DNA of 64,000 nt from positions 1 to 64,000 of the forward strand of contig JAJDEW010000151.1 of assembly GCA_029259595.1 (NCBI GenBank). The letters run 5' to 3'. The notes beneath the pieces are model-generated. The model ran no database searches and was not told the DNA's origin. It worked only from the letters and a program-made list of their open reading frames with translations. Below, piece after piece: positions 1 to 10,091 of the stretch. Made by a program: the position numbers and the translations under genes. Source of the stretch: Planctomycetota bacterium (GTDB lineage Bacteria; Planctomycetota; UBA1135; GCA-002686595). The first letter of the stretch is position 1. Each line of letters opens with the position of its first letter.

Positions 1-249
1 TCTGTCCGTTGATCCGCTTCCGAACCGCACAGTTGCCGCCGGGAGCTCCATCGAAGACGGTTACATCACCTCCCCCCGGAGCGGGGCAAGGCCCGACGAC
101 GACGCCTGCGGACAGAACCGGGAAGCCGACGACGGAGGTTAAATCGCAATAGCGAGCAGTTTTGGTTGCATGTAAGAGTCTTTGAATATGGTTGAGGTGG
201 GTCATGGGCACGATTGCCCGGACCAAGGTTGTCGACGCTACCCCCCCCC
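1..249. other. No gene recognised at the left edge
   Basis: No convincing coding frame is visible. The stretch is visibly less GC-rich than the genes that follow, especially around 140-220. A short minus-strand open frame here is Arg-rich and looks spurious. The region may be the 3' flank of a gene outside the window, or noncoding DNA downstream of the carboxylase operon. Confidence 0.4.
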
Positions 250-534
250 TTAGTCCCTGTCAATGAGCTGCTGGTCAAGACAGATCTTGATCAAGCACGA
301 TCCTTCCATTTCACGCTGCGAGCTGATCATTGTGTCCTTCCCATTGGAGCAGAATCCCGCGGTTCTCGCCGCCTTCGAGGAGTGACCTTCCCAATGGTCG
401 GAATCAACCGTCGACCGCGCTGCGGTCAGGACGATGCGTTCGGGGGTGGAGACGATGACGCCGCCGGACTTTTCGTCAGTGACGGGGAAGAGAGTCAAGG
501 ATCGGGTGGTCAGGTCCACCTTAGTTCGGGTCAA
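250..534 (-). CDS. Doubtful hypothetical protein, 94 aa
   Basis: A TTG-started open frame lies 21 nt downstream of the biotin carrier gene on the same strand. Roughly the first 45 codons have the strong C/G third-position preference of real genes here (residues 'TKVDLTTRSLTLFPV'). The remaining codons lose that bias and the C-terminus looks random. It could therefore be a short gene, or the 5' part of a frameshifted or decayed gene. No signal peptide, membrane segment or known motif was seen and the product is not recognised. Its place at the end of a carboxylase operon gives no functional hint. Confidence 0.25.
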   Translation of the reverse strand: MTRTKVDLTTRSLTLFPVTDEKSGGVIVSTPERIVLTAARSTVDSDHWEGHSSKAARTAGFCSNGKDTMISSQREMEGSCLIKICLDQQLIDRD

Positions 535-555
535 GCTGGTCCTTTCCCTATCGCA

Positions 556-1071
556 CTAAGCTTCGGGCCGTGCTTCGATGTGGATCAGCCTGGCCCCGCT
601 GCCCACCGCCTGGCCCTGCGTGACGTGGACGCGCTTCACGCGTCCGGCTTGCGCGGCCGTGATCTCGTTTTGCATCTTCATCGCCTCGAGGATGAGCAGC
701 GATTGCCCCTCCTCGACCTCGTCACCTTCCTGGACGAGGAGGTCGACGACGACACCGGGCATGACGCTCTTCACGTCGCCGCCGCGGCCTCCGCCCTTGC
801 GTTGGGCGGCGTGGGCCGCACGCTCGCGCTCGTCCTCGACTTCGACGCGATACACATGGCCCGCGACGGTCACGAACGCATTGCGCGCGTCGCCCTCGAT
901 CGAGACCCCGTAGCTCTTGTCCGCGAGGAAGAGTGCGATCTGGCCCAGGCGATCGACCTCGTCGAAGCCGACGTCCACGTCCTCTCCGGCGAAGCGGACG
1001 TGCAGCTCGCCGAGCCGCTCTTCGAGCTCCACCTCGTGAGTGCTTCCGTCGACCGTCACGAAATACTTCAC
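556..1071 (-). CDS. Biotin carboxyl carrier subunit of an acyl-CoA (propionyl-CoA) carboxylase
   Basis: The 171 aa protein ends in a biotinyl domain (about residues 98-168) with the biotinylation motif 'EAMKMQNE', where the second-to-last Lys of AMKM carries biotin. It would shuttle carboxylate between the biotin carboxylase and the carboxyltransferase. Residues 1-90 are a beta-rich N-terminal region, as in the carrier part of PccA-type enzymes, followed by a short charged/Gly-rich linker. The start is GTG at 1071, overlapping the TGA of the biotin carboxylase gene in a GTGA arrangement, so translation is probably coupled. Having carrier and carboxylase on separate genes resembles split 3-methylcrotonyl/propionyl-CoA carboxylases. 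Confidence 0.85.
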   Translation of the reverse strand: MKYFVTVDGSTHEVELEERLGELHVRFAGEDVDVGFDEVDRLGQIALFLADKSYGVSIEGDARNAFVTVAGHVYRVEVEDERERAAHAAQRKGGGRGGDVKSVMPGVVVDLLVQEGDEVEEGQSLLILEAMKMQNEITAAQAGRVKRVHVTQGQAVGSGARLIHIEARPEA

Positions 1072-2597
1072 CGGCCGACCTCCCCTGCCGAGCGCTCGCG
1101 CTGCCCGCCCAGCTCGGCTCGACCGCGCTCGAGCCAGCCGGCCCGGTCTCCGCGGTGCGCGAGCGCGCGGCGCTGGGCACTGCTCCAGCGGTGCAGCACC
1201 GCCGCGATCGCGGCGGCCTGGACCTCATCGCCGCGCACGGAACCGACGTCCATCGACTCGAGCAAGTGCGTGTCGAAGTCGCCCGAGCGAAAGGCCTCGC
1301 TCTCGAGGACCGCCAAGGCCGCCGGCGTACCGGTTCGGACCCCGCCGATGTTGAGCTCGGCCAAGGTGCGCCGCATCCGCTCGATCGCACCCATGCGGTC
1401 CGGCGCCCAGCAGATCAACTTCGCGAGCATCGGATCGTAGTTCAGGCCGACCTCCATGCCGCGGTACACGCCGGAGTCGACGCGCACCCAGGGGCCACCG
1501 GGCCAGCGCAGATTCTGGATGGTTCCGGTCGACGGCAGAAAGCCGTTCGTCGGATCCTCGGCGTTGACCCGGACCTCGATCGCGTGCCCATGGAAGCGGA
1601 TGTCGTCCTGGCCGTAACCCAATTCTTCACCGGCGGCGACGCGCAGCTGCTCGCGGACCAGATCGATGCCCGTGACCATCTCGGTGACCGGATGCTCGAC
1701 CTGCAGCCGTGTGTTCATCTCGAGGAAGAAGAACTCCGGCTTCCCGCTCGCGGCGGTGTACAGGAACTCCACCGTTCCGGCCCCGACGTAGCCGACGGCC
1801 CGCGCCGCCTCGAGCGCGACGCGTCCCATCGCGGCGCGCAGCGCTTCGTCGACGACCGGCGACGGCGACTCCTCGATCAGCTTCTGGTGACGGCGCTGCA
1901 CGGAGCATTCGCGCTCACCGAAGTGCACGCCGTTGCCGTGGCGATCGAACATCACCTGGATCTCGATGTGGCGCGGGCGATCGAGGTAGCGCTCGAGGTA
2001 GATGCGCCCGTCTCCGAAGGCGGACTTGGCCTCGCCCGATGCGGTCCGGAAGGCGCCCTCCATTTCCTTCTTGGAGCGCACGATCCGGATGCCCTTGCCA
2101 CCGCCCCCCGCGGCCGCCTTCAGCGCGATCGGGTAGCCGACCTTCGCGGCCTCGACCTCGGCCGCAGCGGCGTTCTCGATCGGGTCGACGATGCCGGGCA
2201 CGACGGGGACGTCCGCGGCTTGCATGGACCGCCGGCTCGTGATCTTGTCCCCCATCGTCTCGATCGCAGCCGGGGGTGGTCCGACCCAGGCCAGACCGGC
2301 GTCCTCGACGGCCCGCGCAAAGGCCGCATTCTCGGCCAGGAAGCCGTAGCCCGGATGAATCGCCTCGGCCCCCGTGCGCTTGGCCGCAGCGAGGATCTTC
2401 TTCATGTCCAGGTACGACTCGGACGGAAGCGCTCCGCCCAGGGCGACCGCACGATCCGCCAGCCGTGCGTGCAGGGCGCGGCGGTCGAAGTCCGAGTAAA
2501 CGGCGACGCTCTCGATCCCCATTTCACGCGCGGTGCGGAGGATACGTACGGCGATCTCGCCGCGATTCGCAATCAGGATGCGCTGGAACATGGCCAT
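1068..2597 (-). CDS. Biotin carboxylase subunit of acyl-CoA carboxylase
   Basis: This 509 aa protein begins [19 protein letters not shown], the typical biotin carboxylase N-terminus. It continues with the ATP-grasp region: the glycine-rich loop 'KAAAGGGGKGIRI' near residue 165, 'ERYLDRPRHIEIQVM' near 215, 'GERECSVQRRHQKLIEE' and 'LEMNTRLQVEHPVTEM' near 290-305. It uses ATP and bicarbonate to carboxylate biotin on the neighbouring carrier. The ATG shares its A with the TGA of the upstream carboxyltransferase gene, and the stop overlaps the carrier's GTG, so all three subunits look translationally coupled. The open frame continues further upstream, but that part is antisense-like shadow, not an N-terminal extension. 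With mutase and epimerase in the same operon, propionyl-CoA is the likely substrate. Confidence 0.92.
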   Translation of the reverse strand: MAMFQRILIANRGEIAVRILRTAREMGIESVAVYSDFDRRALHARLADRAVALGGALPSESYLDMKKILAAAKRTGAEAIHPGYGFLAENAAFARAVEDAGLAWVGPPPAAIETMGDKITSRRSMQAADVPVVPGIVDPIENAAAAEVEAAKVGYPIALKAAAGGGGKGIRIVRSKKEMEGAFRTASGEAKSAFGDGRIYLERYLDRPRHIEIQVMFDRHGNGVHFGERECSVQRRHQKLIEESPSPVVDEALRAAMGRVALEAARAVGYVGAGTVEFLYTAASGKPEFFFLEMNTRLQVEHPVTEMVTGIDLVREQLRVAAGEELGYGQDDIRFHGHAIEVRVNAEDPTNGFLPSTGTIQNLRWPGGPWVRVDSGVYRGMEVGLNYDPMLAKLICWAPDRMGAIERMRRTLAELNIGGVRTGTPAALAVLESEAFRSGDFDTHLLESMDVGSVRGDEVQAAAIAAVLHRWSSAQRRALAHRGDRAGWLERGRAELGGQRERSAGEVGR

Positions 2598-4144
2598 CAG
2601 AGGGGGATGTTCCCGTGCTTGCGGGCCGGACGTCGCTCGACCTTCGTGCGATACAGCTCGAGCCCACGGATCAGCGCGGGTCGCGTCCGATGGGCTTCGA
2701 TGACGTCGTCGACGAACCCGCGCGCCGCCGCCATGTAGGGGTTGTTGAAGGTCTCCTCGTACTCCTTCGTACGCTGCGCTTCCACGGCGGCCGGATCGTC
2801 GGCGCTCTGGATCTCGCGGCGATGGATGATGCGCGCTGCACCCGAGGCGCCCATGACGGCGATCTGTGCGTTCGGCCAGGCCAGGTTCAGGTCCGCGCGA
2901 ACGTGCTTCGAGGCCATCACGTCGTAGGCCCCGCCATAGGCCTTGCGCGTGATCACGGTCAACTTCGGGACCGTCGCCTCGCAGTAGGCGTACAGCAGTT
3001 TGGCCCCGTGCAGGATGATGCCGCGGTGTTCCTGGGATGTGCCGGGCAAGAACCCGGGCACGTCCTCGAAGGTCACGAGCGGGATGTTGAAGGCGTCGCA
3101 GAAGCGAATGAAGCGCGCTCCCTTGATCGAAGCGTCGATGTCCAGGCAGCCGGCGAGCACAGCCGGGTTGTTCGCGACGATGCCGATCACGTAGCCGCCG
3201 ATGCGCGCGAAGCCGACGATGATGTTGCTCGCGTAGCTCGCGTGGACTTCGAGGAAGCTCTCCTCGTCGACGACGAGCTGGATGACCTCGTGCATGTCGT
3301 AGGGCTTGCTCGGATCCTCGGGCACGATCGTGTCGAGTCGCTCGTCCATCCGATCGAGCGGATCGTCCGTCGGCATGAACGGCGGCCCTTCCGCGGAGTT
3401 CAGCGGGAGGTATCCGAACAGACGTCGGATCAAGGCCAGGCAGTTCTGGTCGTCCGGACTCGTGAAGTGCGCCACCCCGGACTTCGAGGCGTGCAGCTCG
3501 GCACCGCCAAGGTCTTCGGACGTCACCTCTTCGTGCGTCACCGTTTTGACGACGTCCGGACCGGTGATGTGCATGTACGAGCTGTTCTCGACCATGCAGA
3601 TGAAGTCCGTGATCGCGGGGCTGTACACGGCTCCGCCAGCGCACGGACCGAGGATTCCCGAGATCTGCGGCACGACGCCCGACGCCTGCGTGTTGCGCCA
3701 GAAGATCTCCGCGTAGCCTCCGAGGCTCTTGACGCCCTCCTGAATCCGGGCGCCTCCGGAGTCGTTCAAGCCGATGAGCGGCACACCGGTCTTGAGCGAC
3801 ATGTCCATGACCTTGCAGATCTTCTCGGCGTGGGTCTCCGACAGCGACCCGCCGAAGACCGTGAAGTCCTGACTGAAGACGAAGACGGGACGCCCTTCGA
3901 TCAGGCCGTGTCCTGTGACGACGCCGTCGCCCAGGATCTTCTGCTGCTCCATGCCGAAGTCGTGACAACGGTGAGTCACGAAGCGATCGATCTCGGAAAA
4001 GGAGCCTTCGTCGAGCAGCAGCGCCACGCGCTCGCGCGCCGTCAGCTTGCCCTTCGCGTGCTGGGCCTCGATCCGTTTCGGGCCCCCTCCGACGAGGGAG
4101 TCCGCGCGCATCTCTTGCAGGCGCTCGAGCGGGGTCTGGGTCAT
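2597..4144 (-). CDS. pccB: Acyl-CoA carboxylase carboxyltransferase (propionyl-CoA carboxylase beta type)
   Basis: The 515 aa protein matches carboxyltransferase beta subunits: '[23 protein letters not shown]' region near residue 28, the oxyanion-hole segment '[11 protein letters not shown]' near 120, '[12 protein letters not shown]' near 160, and the C-terminal '[20 protein letters not shown]' and '[14 protein letters not shown]' near 365-415. It transfers carboxylate from biotin to an acyl-CoA. The ATG at 4144 was chosen because family homology starts there and the epimerase stop lies only 17 nt upstream. It sits between epimerase and biotin carboxylase, so D-methylmalonyl-CoA made here would feed the epimerase and mutase. 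Acetyl-CoA or other acyl-CoA use cannot be excluded from sequence alone. Confidence 0.92.
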   Translation of the reverse strand: MTQTPLERLQEMRADSLVGGGPKRIEAQHAKGKLTARERVALLLDEGSFSEIDRFVTHRCHDFGMEQQKILGDGVVTGHGLIEGRPVFVFSQDFTVFGGSLSETHAEKICKVMDMSLKTGVPLIGLNDSGGARIQEGVKSLGGYAEIFWRNTQASGVVPQISGILGPCAGGAVYSPAITDFICMVENSSYMHITGPDVVKTVTHEEVTSEDLGGAELHASKSGVAHFTSPDDQNCLALIRRLFGYLPLNSAEGPPFMPTDDPLDRMDERLDTIVPEDPSKPYDMHEVIQLVVDEESFLEVHASYASNIIVGFARIGGYVIGIVANNPAVLAGCLDIDASIKGARFIRFCDAFNIPLVTFEDVPGFLPGTSQEHRGIILHGAKLLYAYCEATVPKLTVITRKAYGGAYDVMASKHVRADLNLAWPNAQIAVMGASGAARIIHRREIQSADDPAAVEAQRTKEYEETFNNPYMAAARGFVDDVIEAHRTRPALIRGLELYRTKVERRPARKHGNIPL

Positions 4145-4161
4145 GGATCCGGGGAGAGGGT

Positions 4162-4605
4162 TCAAGCGGTCTTCGGTTCGGGGATCTCGACGAGCTCGGT
4201 CAGGACGCCACCGGTCGCCTTCGGGTGCACGAACGCGACGCGCGTGCCATGGGCACCGGGGCGTGGAGCTTCGTCGATCAGTCGTACGCCCTTCGCCTTC
4301 AGTTCGGCCAGGGCCCGGCCCAGGTCCGCGACGCGGTACGCGAGGTGGTGCAGTCCGCCACCGCGCTTCTCGAGGAACTTCGTCACCGGGGAATCGTCCG
4401 AGGACGGCTCGACGAGCTCGATCCGCTGCCCGCCGGCATAGCAAACCAGGACGTTGACCTTCTGGTCCGCGACGTGCTCGACCTCGGACTCGAAGAGCCC
4501 CAGCGTATCGACGTACAAGCCGCGCGCTTCCTCGATCGACGCGACGACGATCGCGACGTGGTGCAGCTCGGCGACGAGCCCGGCCAGTTCGCGGGGCGCG
4601 CTCAC
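4162..4605 (-). CDS. mce: Methylmalonyl-CoA epimerase
   Basis: The 147 aa protein has a vicinal-oxygen-chelate fold: metal-ligand motifs 'LHHVAIVV' near residue 14 and 'GLHHLAYRV' near 84, 'QRIELVEP' near 60, and a C-terminal 'GVLTELVE' with the catalytic/metal Glu. It interconverts (S)- and (R)-methylmalonyl-CoA, linking the carboxylase to the mutase. The start is GTG at 4605, preceded by a GGAGG ribosome-binding sequence 5 nt upstream and overlapping the mutase stop by 4 nt (GTGA). Length and neighbours fit the family well. Other members of this fold include glyoxalases, but the operon context makes epimerase by far the best call. Confidence 0.92.
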   Translation of the reverse strand: MSAPRELAGLVAELHHVAIVVASIEEARGLYVDTLGLFESEVEHVADQKVNVLVCYAGGQRIELVEPSSDDSPVTKFLEKRGGGLHHLAYRVADLGRALAELKAKGVRLIDEAPRPGAHGTRVAFVHPKATGGVLTELVEIPEPKTA

Positions 4606-6248
4606 AGGACCTCCGGAGGACGGTAGTGGCCGAAGACCTCTTCCAGCACCGCGCAGATCTCGCCGATCGTCGCGTAGGCCTCGACCGCCGCGAGAAAGGC
4701 CGGCATCGTGTTCTCGGTGCCGCGCGCCGCCGCTTCGACCGCGCGCAGGGCCGCATCGACCCGCGTCGCGTCGCGCGTGGCGCGCACGTCGGCGAGGTCC
4801 GCCAGCACCTGCTCGCGGGCGCCTGCGTCGGCCTGGAAGATCGACGGGGGAGGCTCTTCGACCTGGTAGCGGTTGACGCCGACGACGACGCGCTCGTCCC
4901 CTTCGACTTCGCGCTGCCAGCGGAGCGCGCTGCGTTGGATCTCGCGCTGCATGAAACCCGATTGAATCGCCGCGACCGAGCCTCCGAGGTCGTCGACGCG
5001 TTTCATGAGTTGATTGGCCTCGGCCTCGATTCCATCCGTCAGCTCTTCGACGAACGGACACCCGCCGAGCGGGTCGACGACGTCGGCGACGCCGCTTTCG
5101 TTCGCGATGATCTGCTGGGTCCGGAGCGCGAGCCGCGCCGAGGCCTCCGACGGCAAGGAGAGCGCCTCGTCGCGCGAGTTGGTGTGCAGCGACTGCGTCC
5201 CTCCGAGCACGGCCGCCAGGGCTTGCAGCGTGACGCGCACGACGTTGTTGTCCGGCTGTTGGCTGGTCAGCATCGAGCCGGCCGTCTGCGTGTGGAAGCG
5301 CATCATCCAGCTCTTCGGGTTCCGGGCGCCGAATTCCTCGCGCATGATCCGCGCCCACATCCGCCGTGCGGCCCGGAACTTCGCCACCTCTTCGAACAGG
5401 TTGTTGTGGGCGTTGAAGAAGAACGACAGCCGCGGCGCAAAGTCGTCGACGAGCAGATCGGCCGCGAGCGCCGCGCGCACGTAGGCACGGCCGTTGGAAA
5501 GCGTGAAGGCCAACTCCTGAACCGCCGTCGAACCCGCCTCGCGGATGTGGTAGCCCGAGATCGAGATCGTGTTCCAACCCGGGACCTCGTCGGCGCAGAA
5601 CGACATGAGATCCGTCGTCAGCCGCAGGGACGGCTCGACCGGGAAGTGATAGTTCCCCCGCGCGACATACTCCTTGAGGATGTCGTTCTGGACCGTGCCA
5701 CGGATGCGCGTCGGCGGGACGCCTTGGCGACGCGCCAGGGCCACGTACATCGCGAGCACGAGCGGCGCCGTCGCGTTGATCGTCATCGACGTCGACACGT
5801 CGCCCAGCGGGATGCCTTCGAACAGCCGCTCCATGTCCGCCAGGCTGTTGATCGGCACCCCGACGCGACCGACCTCGGGTTCGGCCAAGGGATGGTCGGA
5901 GTCGTAGCCGATTTGCGTGGGCAGGTCGAAGGCCACCGAAAGACCGGTCTGACCGCTCTCCAGGAGGACCTTGAAGCGCTGGTTCGTCTCGCGCGCGCTC
6001 GAGAAGCCGGCGTACTGGCGCATCGTCCAGAAGCGCCCGCGGTACATCGTCGGCCGGATCCCGCGCGTGAAGGGGTAGGATCCCGGCAAGCCGCCGTCGG
6101 GGGCTCCCCCGTAGAGCGGCTTCATCTCGAGCCCGGAGTCCGTTTCGAAGCTCTCGCGGCGCTCGGGGTGACGCTCTCGCTCGGGACTCCAGACCTCCGC
6201 CATCCAACGAGCGGAGTCGTCCTGGGGGCGCGGGGTGGGGGCAGACAT
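4602..6248 (-). CDS. Methylmalonyl-CoA mutase, large catalytic subunit without B12-binding domain
   Basis: This 548 aa protein is the substrate-binding TIM-barrel part of a B12-dependent acyl-CoA mutase. Motifs include '[18 protein letters not shown]', '[18 protein letters not shown]', '[11 protein letters not shown]', '[14 protein letters not shown]' and '[15 protein letters not shown]'. The Tyr of RQYAGF and the Arg of 'EPSLRLTTD' correspond, from family knowledge, to Tyr89 and Arg207, which favour methylmalonyl-CoA over isobutyryl-CoA. The protein ends at 'GHYRPPEVL' with no cobalamin-binding DxHxxG domain, so a separate small subunit must exist and is not in this window. It is the first gene of the operon, opposite an unrelated plus-strand gene across a 219-nt divergent spacer. 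Confidence 0.9.
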   Translation of the reverse strand: MSAPTPRPQDDSARWMAEVWSPERERHPERRESFETDSGLEMKPLYGGAPDGGLPGSYPFTRGIRPTMYRGRFWTMRQYAGFSSARETNQRFKVLLESGQTGLSVAFDLPTQIGYDSDHPLAEPEVGRVGVPINSLADMERLFEGIPLGDVSTSMTINATAPLVLAMYVALARRQGVPPTRIRGTVQNDILKEYVARGNYHFPVEPSLRLTTDLMSFCADEVPGWNTISISGYHIREAGSTAVQELAFTLSNGRAYVRAALAADLLVDDFAPRLSFFFNAHNNLFEEVAKFRAARRMWARIMREEFGARNPKSWMMRFHTQTAGSMLTSQQPDNNVVRVTLQALAAVLGGTQSLHTNSRDEALSLPSEASARLALRTQQIIANESGVADVVDPLGGCPFVEELTDGIEAEANQLMKRVDDLGGSVAAIQSGFMQREIQRSALRWQREVEGDERVVVGVNRYQVEEPPPSIFQADAGAREQVLADLADVRATRDATRVDAALRAVEAAARGTENTMPAFLAAVEAYATIGEICAVLEEVFGHYRPPEVL

Positions 6249-6467
6249 GGGCGCAGGGAGAAGGTGCCGCAGGTGGTGGCGACCGTTCGGGCGGCGAGAT
6301 TCTAGCGAAAGGCCCGGCGAAGACCGCGGCCCTGCACGCTTTGACTTCCAGGCGCTCGTTCGATGGTCCATGGTGGCCCGGATTCGCCACGGAGCGCCGA
6401 ATAACCGATTCGATCGCCGTATGCGGCCACCCCACGCCGCCCCCACCCCGACTCTTCGCTGCCCCAC

Positions 6468-9400
6468 ATGAAGAAGCTGGCACCCCTCCTGGTCGTCCTG
6501 CTCGTCCTCGCGTCCGCCGCCGTCGGCTCGCTCTTTTTCCTGACCGAGAAAGAGGAAGCGAGCTCCGCTCGCCCCACAGCCACCGTCACACGTCCGGGTA
6601 CCGAGCGGCCGTCCGAAACCCTGATCGACGGCCCGGACGAGCCTGAGCTCCAGGTGCCCGAGCCGCTCGCGAACACCCGCACGGAGAGCGACGCACGACA
6701 CGCTGCAGCCGGAGAAGCGCACGAGGACGAGGCGGGCCCCCGACGTTCGCTCGAAGGAACGGTCGAAGTCCCGGCCGGGATCTCGTCGGAAGGTCTGAGG
6801 GTCTTCGCACTTCGCAGGCCCGAGAGCCCCGGCGGCGAGCTCGGCTTCGCCTTCGAGGACAACGATGTCGGCGGCGCCTTCGATCCGGAGCGGATTCACG
6901 ACGAGACCGAAGTCGACCCCGCGGGACGCTTCTCGCTCTCCGTCCCGGCCAGCCGGGAGCAGGTCTACGTCGGCCTGGTCGGCAAGTTCCTCTACCTGCG
7001 CGAGCCGCAGCTCGTGGCGCGCGACGAGACCGTCAGGCTGCGACCGTCGGTCGGCGGACTCGTCCGGGGCTCCGTCAAGGTGCCTGCCGCGCTCGGCGAA
7101 GTCGCCGCGGTGTTCGAGACGATCGAGCTCGAGCTCCTGCCCGATCCATCCCAGTTCTCCATGCAGGAAGGCGTCACTCCGGGGCTCCACCGCAAGACCG
7201 CCGTCCACGCCGACGGCACGTTCGCCTTCTGGTGCGTCTCGCCGGATCGGGTCTACCAGGTTTCCGCCAGCTGTGACGACCTGGCCGATGCGCTGCTTTC
7301 CGACGTCAACGTCGAGCCGGGTCGCACGACCGAACTGACCCTCGACCTGGTCGAGGGAGCCACCTTGGCCGGACGCGTGAAAGACACCGGCGGAAGGCCG
7401 ATCCAGGGCGCAAGAGTCCAAGCCGCGCGCCTGATCCTGTGGGGCATTCCGGGCGGCAGCTCGGCCAGTACGGAAACCGACGCCGAGGGGATCTTCCGGC
7501 TCGAGCACGTGCCGCCCGGCGACGTACGCCTCATCGCGCGGGCCGAAGGCTACCTGGACAGCCGCCCGCTCTCCTTCAAGACGACCGACCTCGAACTGCG
7601 CGAGGGGCTCTCGATCGAGCTCGATCGCGGCAACGGGATCGCCGGCATCGTCCGCTTCTCCGACGGCCGCCCGGCGGCCGGCGCGGATGTCGACGTCGAC
7701 TTCGATCCCGCCGCGATGATGGGCATGGGCGCCTTCAACGCTGCGCGCGGAGCCGACGGCGACGCGGAGACGGACGAGAAGGGGCGCTTCGCGATCGAAG
7801 GCCTCGGCGCCGGGCCCTTCGCCGTCGAGGCCGAGCTCGAGGTCGATGACATCGACTACTACGTGCGCATGACCGGCGTCACGCCCGGGACGAAGGACCT
7901 CGAGCTGGTCCTCGCAAGGCCCACGGTGGTGGAGGGCCGCGTGGTCGAAGCCGACGGCACGCCCATCCCGAAGTTCCGTGTCGCGGCACGCAAGAAGGGC
8001 GAGGTCTTCTTCATGCCCGGGGACCAGAAGACGGAGCAATTCGAGGACGAGGGCGGTGCCTTCGAGCTCGGCAAGCTCACGGCCGGGACCTGGACCTTCG
8101 AAATCACCTCCGCGGGCTTCGGTCCCGCCACCTCGGCCGAACTCGAGCTGCCGAAAGGGCTGCCGGCCGAGCCGCTCGTCTTCACGCTGCTGCCGGAGGC
8201 CACCGTCACCGGCACGGTCTATGCCCCGGACGGAGCGCCGCTCACGGGCGCCAAGGTGTCCGTGACGGTCGAGCAGATGGAGACCATCGCGAAGCTCGCG
8301 GGGCAACTCGAGGTTCCGGAGGCCTTCACGACCGAAGGCGGCACCTTCCGACTCGAGGGTCTCGCGACCGGCTCGCTCTCGATCTCCGCCACGCACCCGG
8401 ACTACGCCGCCAGTGAAGTGGTGGCGGTCGAGATCAGCGCGGGCAACGTCACGTCAGGCGTCGAGCTGCAGCTGCGCATGGGCGGCACCCTGGCTGGAAT
8501 CGTCTACGGGGCCGACGGCGAGCCCGCGAGCGGCGCCCAGATGTTCATCCAGGACATGTCGACCTTCGAGACCATCACCCACCGGACGGAGCCGGACGGC
8601 ACCTTCCGCAAGGAGATGATGCGTCCGGGCAAGTGGCAGGTCACCGCGATGATCGGTGCCATGGACCAGGTCGGACTGGAAGACGGTGACATGTCCGGCT
8701 TCATGGAGAACATGCGCTTCACCATGGTCGAGATCGAGGACGGCGAGGAAACCTACGTCGAGCTCGGCGCTCCGCCCGCGAATCCCGTGCACGTCGTCGG
8801 CCAGGTCACGCACGGCGGAGAACCGGTGGCAAAGGCCCTCGTCACCTTTTTCCCCGAAGGCGCGAGCGGCTTCGAGGCCTACAAGTTCGCGCAGCTCGAC
8901 GAGGAAGGCCGCTACGAGGTCAACCTGGACCAGCCGGGAAGCTACCTCGTTCAAGTCCAGTCCTCCCGCAACGCGACCGGCTTCGAGCAGAACAACATCG
9001 AGTTCTCGGAGACGATCCCCGAGAACGACGAGGCGGAACACCGGCTCGACCTCCAGCTGCCCGGTGCCAGCCTCGCGGGCCGCGTCCTGGGCCCTGACGG
9101 CAAGCCGGTGAAGGCTGCACGCGTGACGCTGACGACCGACGGCGGCATCACGTACGGCACGATGATGGGCGGTCAGTACGCCGAGACCTCGACCGACGCG
9201 GACGGCGCCTATCGCTTCGAGTTCCTGCGCCCGGGCAAGTACTCGGTCGCAGCTGGTGGCGCCTTGATGGGCGGAGCCTTCGGGAACACGAACCCCAACG
9301 GCCGCCAGGTCGTGAAGGGCATCGGCGTCGGCGACGGAGACGCGAAGAGCGGCATCGATTTCCGGCTGCGGCGCGCGGGCAACGTCAAGGGCAAGGTCGT

Positions 9401-9920
9401 CGATGCGGGCGGCCGGCCGGTCTCCGGAGCAGCCATCTTCGTCTTCGACGAGGGCGGCAACCTCATGGAGCGCTTCTCGATGACCTCGACCGGTGCGGAC
9501 GGGCGCTTCGAGTACAAGGGGCTCGCCCCCGGCACCTATTCCTTGAGCGCCCGGACCGGCGACTCGGTCTCGGTCGACCAGGGCTTCGTCCGGGTCGAAG
9601 AGGGCGAGACCTCGCAGGCCGAACTCTCGCTCAGCAGCGGCTCGATGTTGCTCGTGACGGTGATCGACCGCTCCGGCAACGACGTCCAGGCACGGGTCAG
9701 CGTCGTCGATTCGCACGGGCGCGAACTGAACGGCATGCTCTCCTTCACCGATATCGCCACGGCGATGACCGAACGCTTCTCAACGAAAGAGCAACGCATC
9801 GGCCCGGTTCCCGCGGACACCTACACCGTCACTGCCGTCACCGACGACGGACGCGATGCCAAGAAGACCGTCACTCTCGACGGACAAGGCGAGCGGCGGC
9901 TCAAGATCCGCCTGCGCTAG
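6468..9920 (+). CDS. Large membrane-anchored carboxypeptidase-regulatory-like repeat protein (paralog 1)
   Basis: The 1,150 aa protein starts with a hydrophobic anchor (residues about 4-26, '[18 protein letters not shown]') and an acidic linker. It then carries roughly eight tandem beta-sandwich repeats of the carboxypeptidase-regulatory/Cna-B type, with the recurring pattern 'G-x-V-x-x-x-DG-x-P-x-x-GA-x-V ... T-D-x-x-G-x-F ... L-x-x-G'. Copies begin near residues 299, 390, 488, 580, 675, 780, 865 and 972. A C-terminal domain ends in '[11 protein letters not shown]' and '[10 protein letters not shown]'. No catalytic motif was seen; such repeats usually act as structural or binding modules outside the cytoplasm. 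It is the first of three tandem paralogs. No clear Shine-Dalgarno precedes the ATG; the bases before it (GCCCCAC) recur before paralog 2. Confidence 0.85.
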   Translation: MKKLAPLLVVLLVLASAAVGSLFFLTEKEEASSARPTATVTRPGTERPSETLIDGPDEPELQVPEPLANTRTESDARHAAAGEAHEDEAGPRRSLEGTVEVPAGISSEGLRVFALRRPESPGGELGFAFEDNDVGGAFDPERIHDETEVDPAGRFSLSVPASREQVYVGLVGKFLYLREPQLVARDETVRLRPSVGGLVRGSVKVPAALGEVAAVFETIELELLPDPSQFSMQEGVTPGLHRKTAVHADGTFAFWCVSPDRVYQVSASCDDLADALLSDVNVEPGRTTELTLDLVEGATLAGRVKDTGGRPIQGARVQAARLILWGIPGGSSASTETDAEGIFRLEHVPPGDVRLIARAEGYLDSRPLSFKTTDLELREGLSIELDRGNGIAGIVRFSDGRPAAGADVDVDFDPAAMMGMGAFNAARGADGDAETDEKGRFAIEGLGAGPFAVEAELEVDDIDYYVRMTGVTPGTKDLELVLARPTVVEGRVVEADGTPIPKFRVAARKKGEVFFMPGDQKTEQFEDEGGAFELGKLTAGTWTFEITSAGFGPATSAELELPKGLPAEPLVFTLLPEATVTGTVYAPDGAPLTGAKVSVTVEQMETIAKLAGQLEVPEAFTTEGGTFRLEGLATGSLSISATHPDYAASEVVAVEISAGNVTSGVELQLRMGGTLAGIVYGADGEPASGAQMFIQDMSTFETITHRTEPDGTFRKEMMRPGKWQVTAMIGAMDQVGLEDGDMSGFMENMRFTMVEIEDGEETYVELGAPPANPVHVVGQVTHGGEPVAKALVTFFPEGASGFEAYKFAQLDEEGRYEVNLDQPGSYLVQVQSSRNATGFEQNNIEFSETIPENDEAEHRLDLQLPGASLAGRVLGPDGKPVKAARVTLTTDGGITYGTMMGGQYAETSTDADGAYRFEFLRPGKYSVAAGGALMGGAFGNTNPNGRQVVKGIGVGDGDAKSGIDFRLRRAGNVKGKVVDAGGRPVSGAAIFVFDEGGNLMERFSMTSTGADGRFEYKGLAPGTYSLSARTGDSVSVDQGFVRVEEGETSQAELSLSSGSMLLVTVIDRSGNDVQARVSVVDSHGRELNGMLSFTDIATAMTERFSTKEQRIGPVPADTYTVTAVTDDGRDAKKTVTLDGQGERRLKIRLR

Positions 9921-10091
9921 CGGGGTGACGCAGGCGCGCGAGAGCGCAGTCATCGCTTCTTCGGTCTGCCAGGAGTCTCTCCTTCCATCTCGCCCGGAGA
10001 GGGTCGCGCGCAACTCGCGTGCGATCTACCGTATGCTGCCTGCTGCGCGAAAGCGGCCAACGGCCGTGAAGCCCCCCCTCGAAAGCCCCAC

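Noticed and set aside
4602..6248. Isobutyryl-CoA mutase instead of methylmalonyl-CoA mutase
   Set aside because: The Tyr and Arg positions that recognise the methylmalonyl carboxylate are kept, and epimerase and carboxylase genes are in the same operon.
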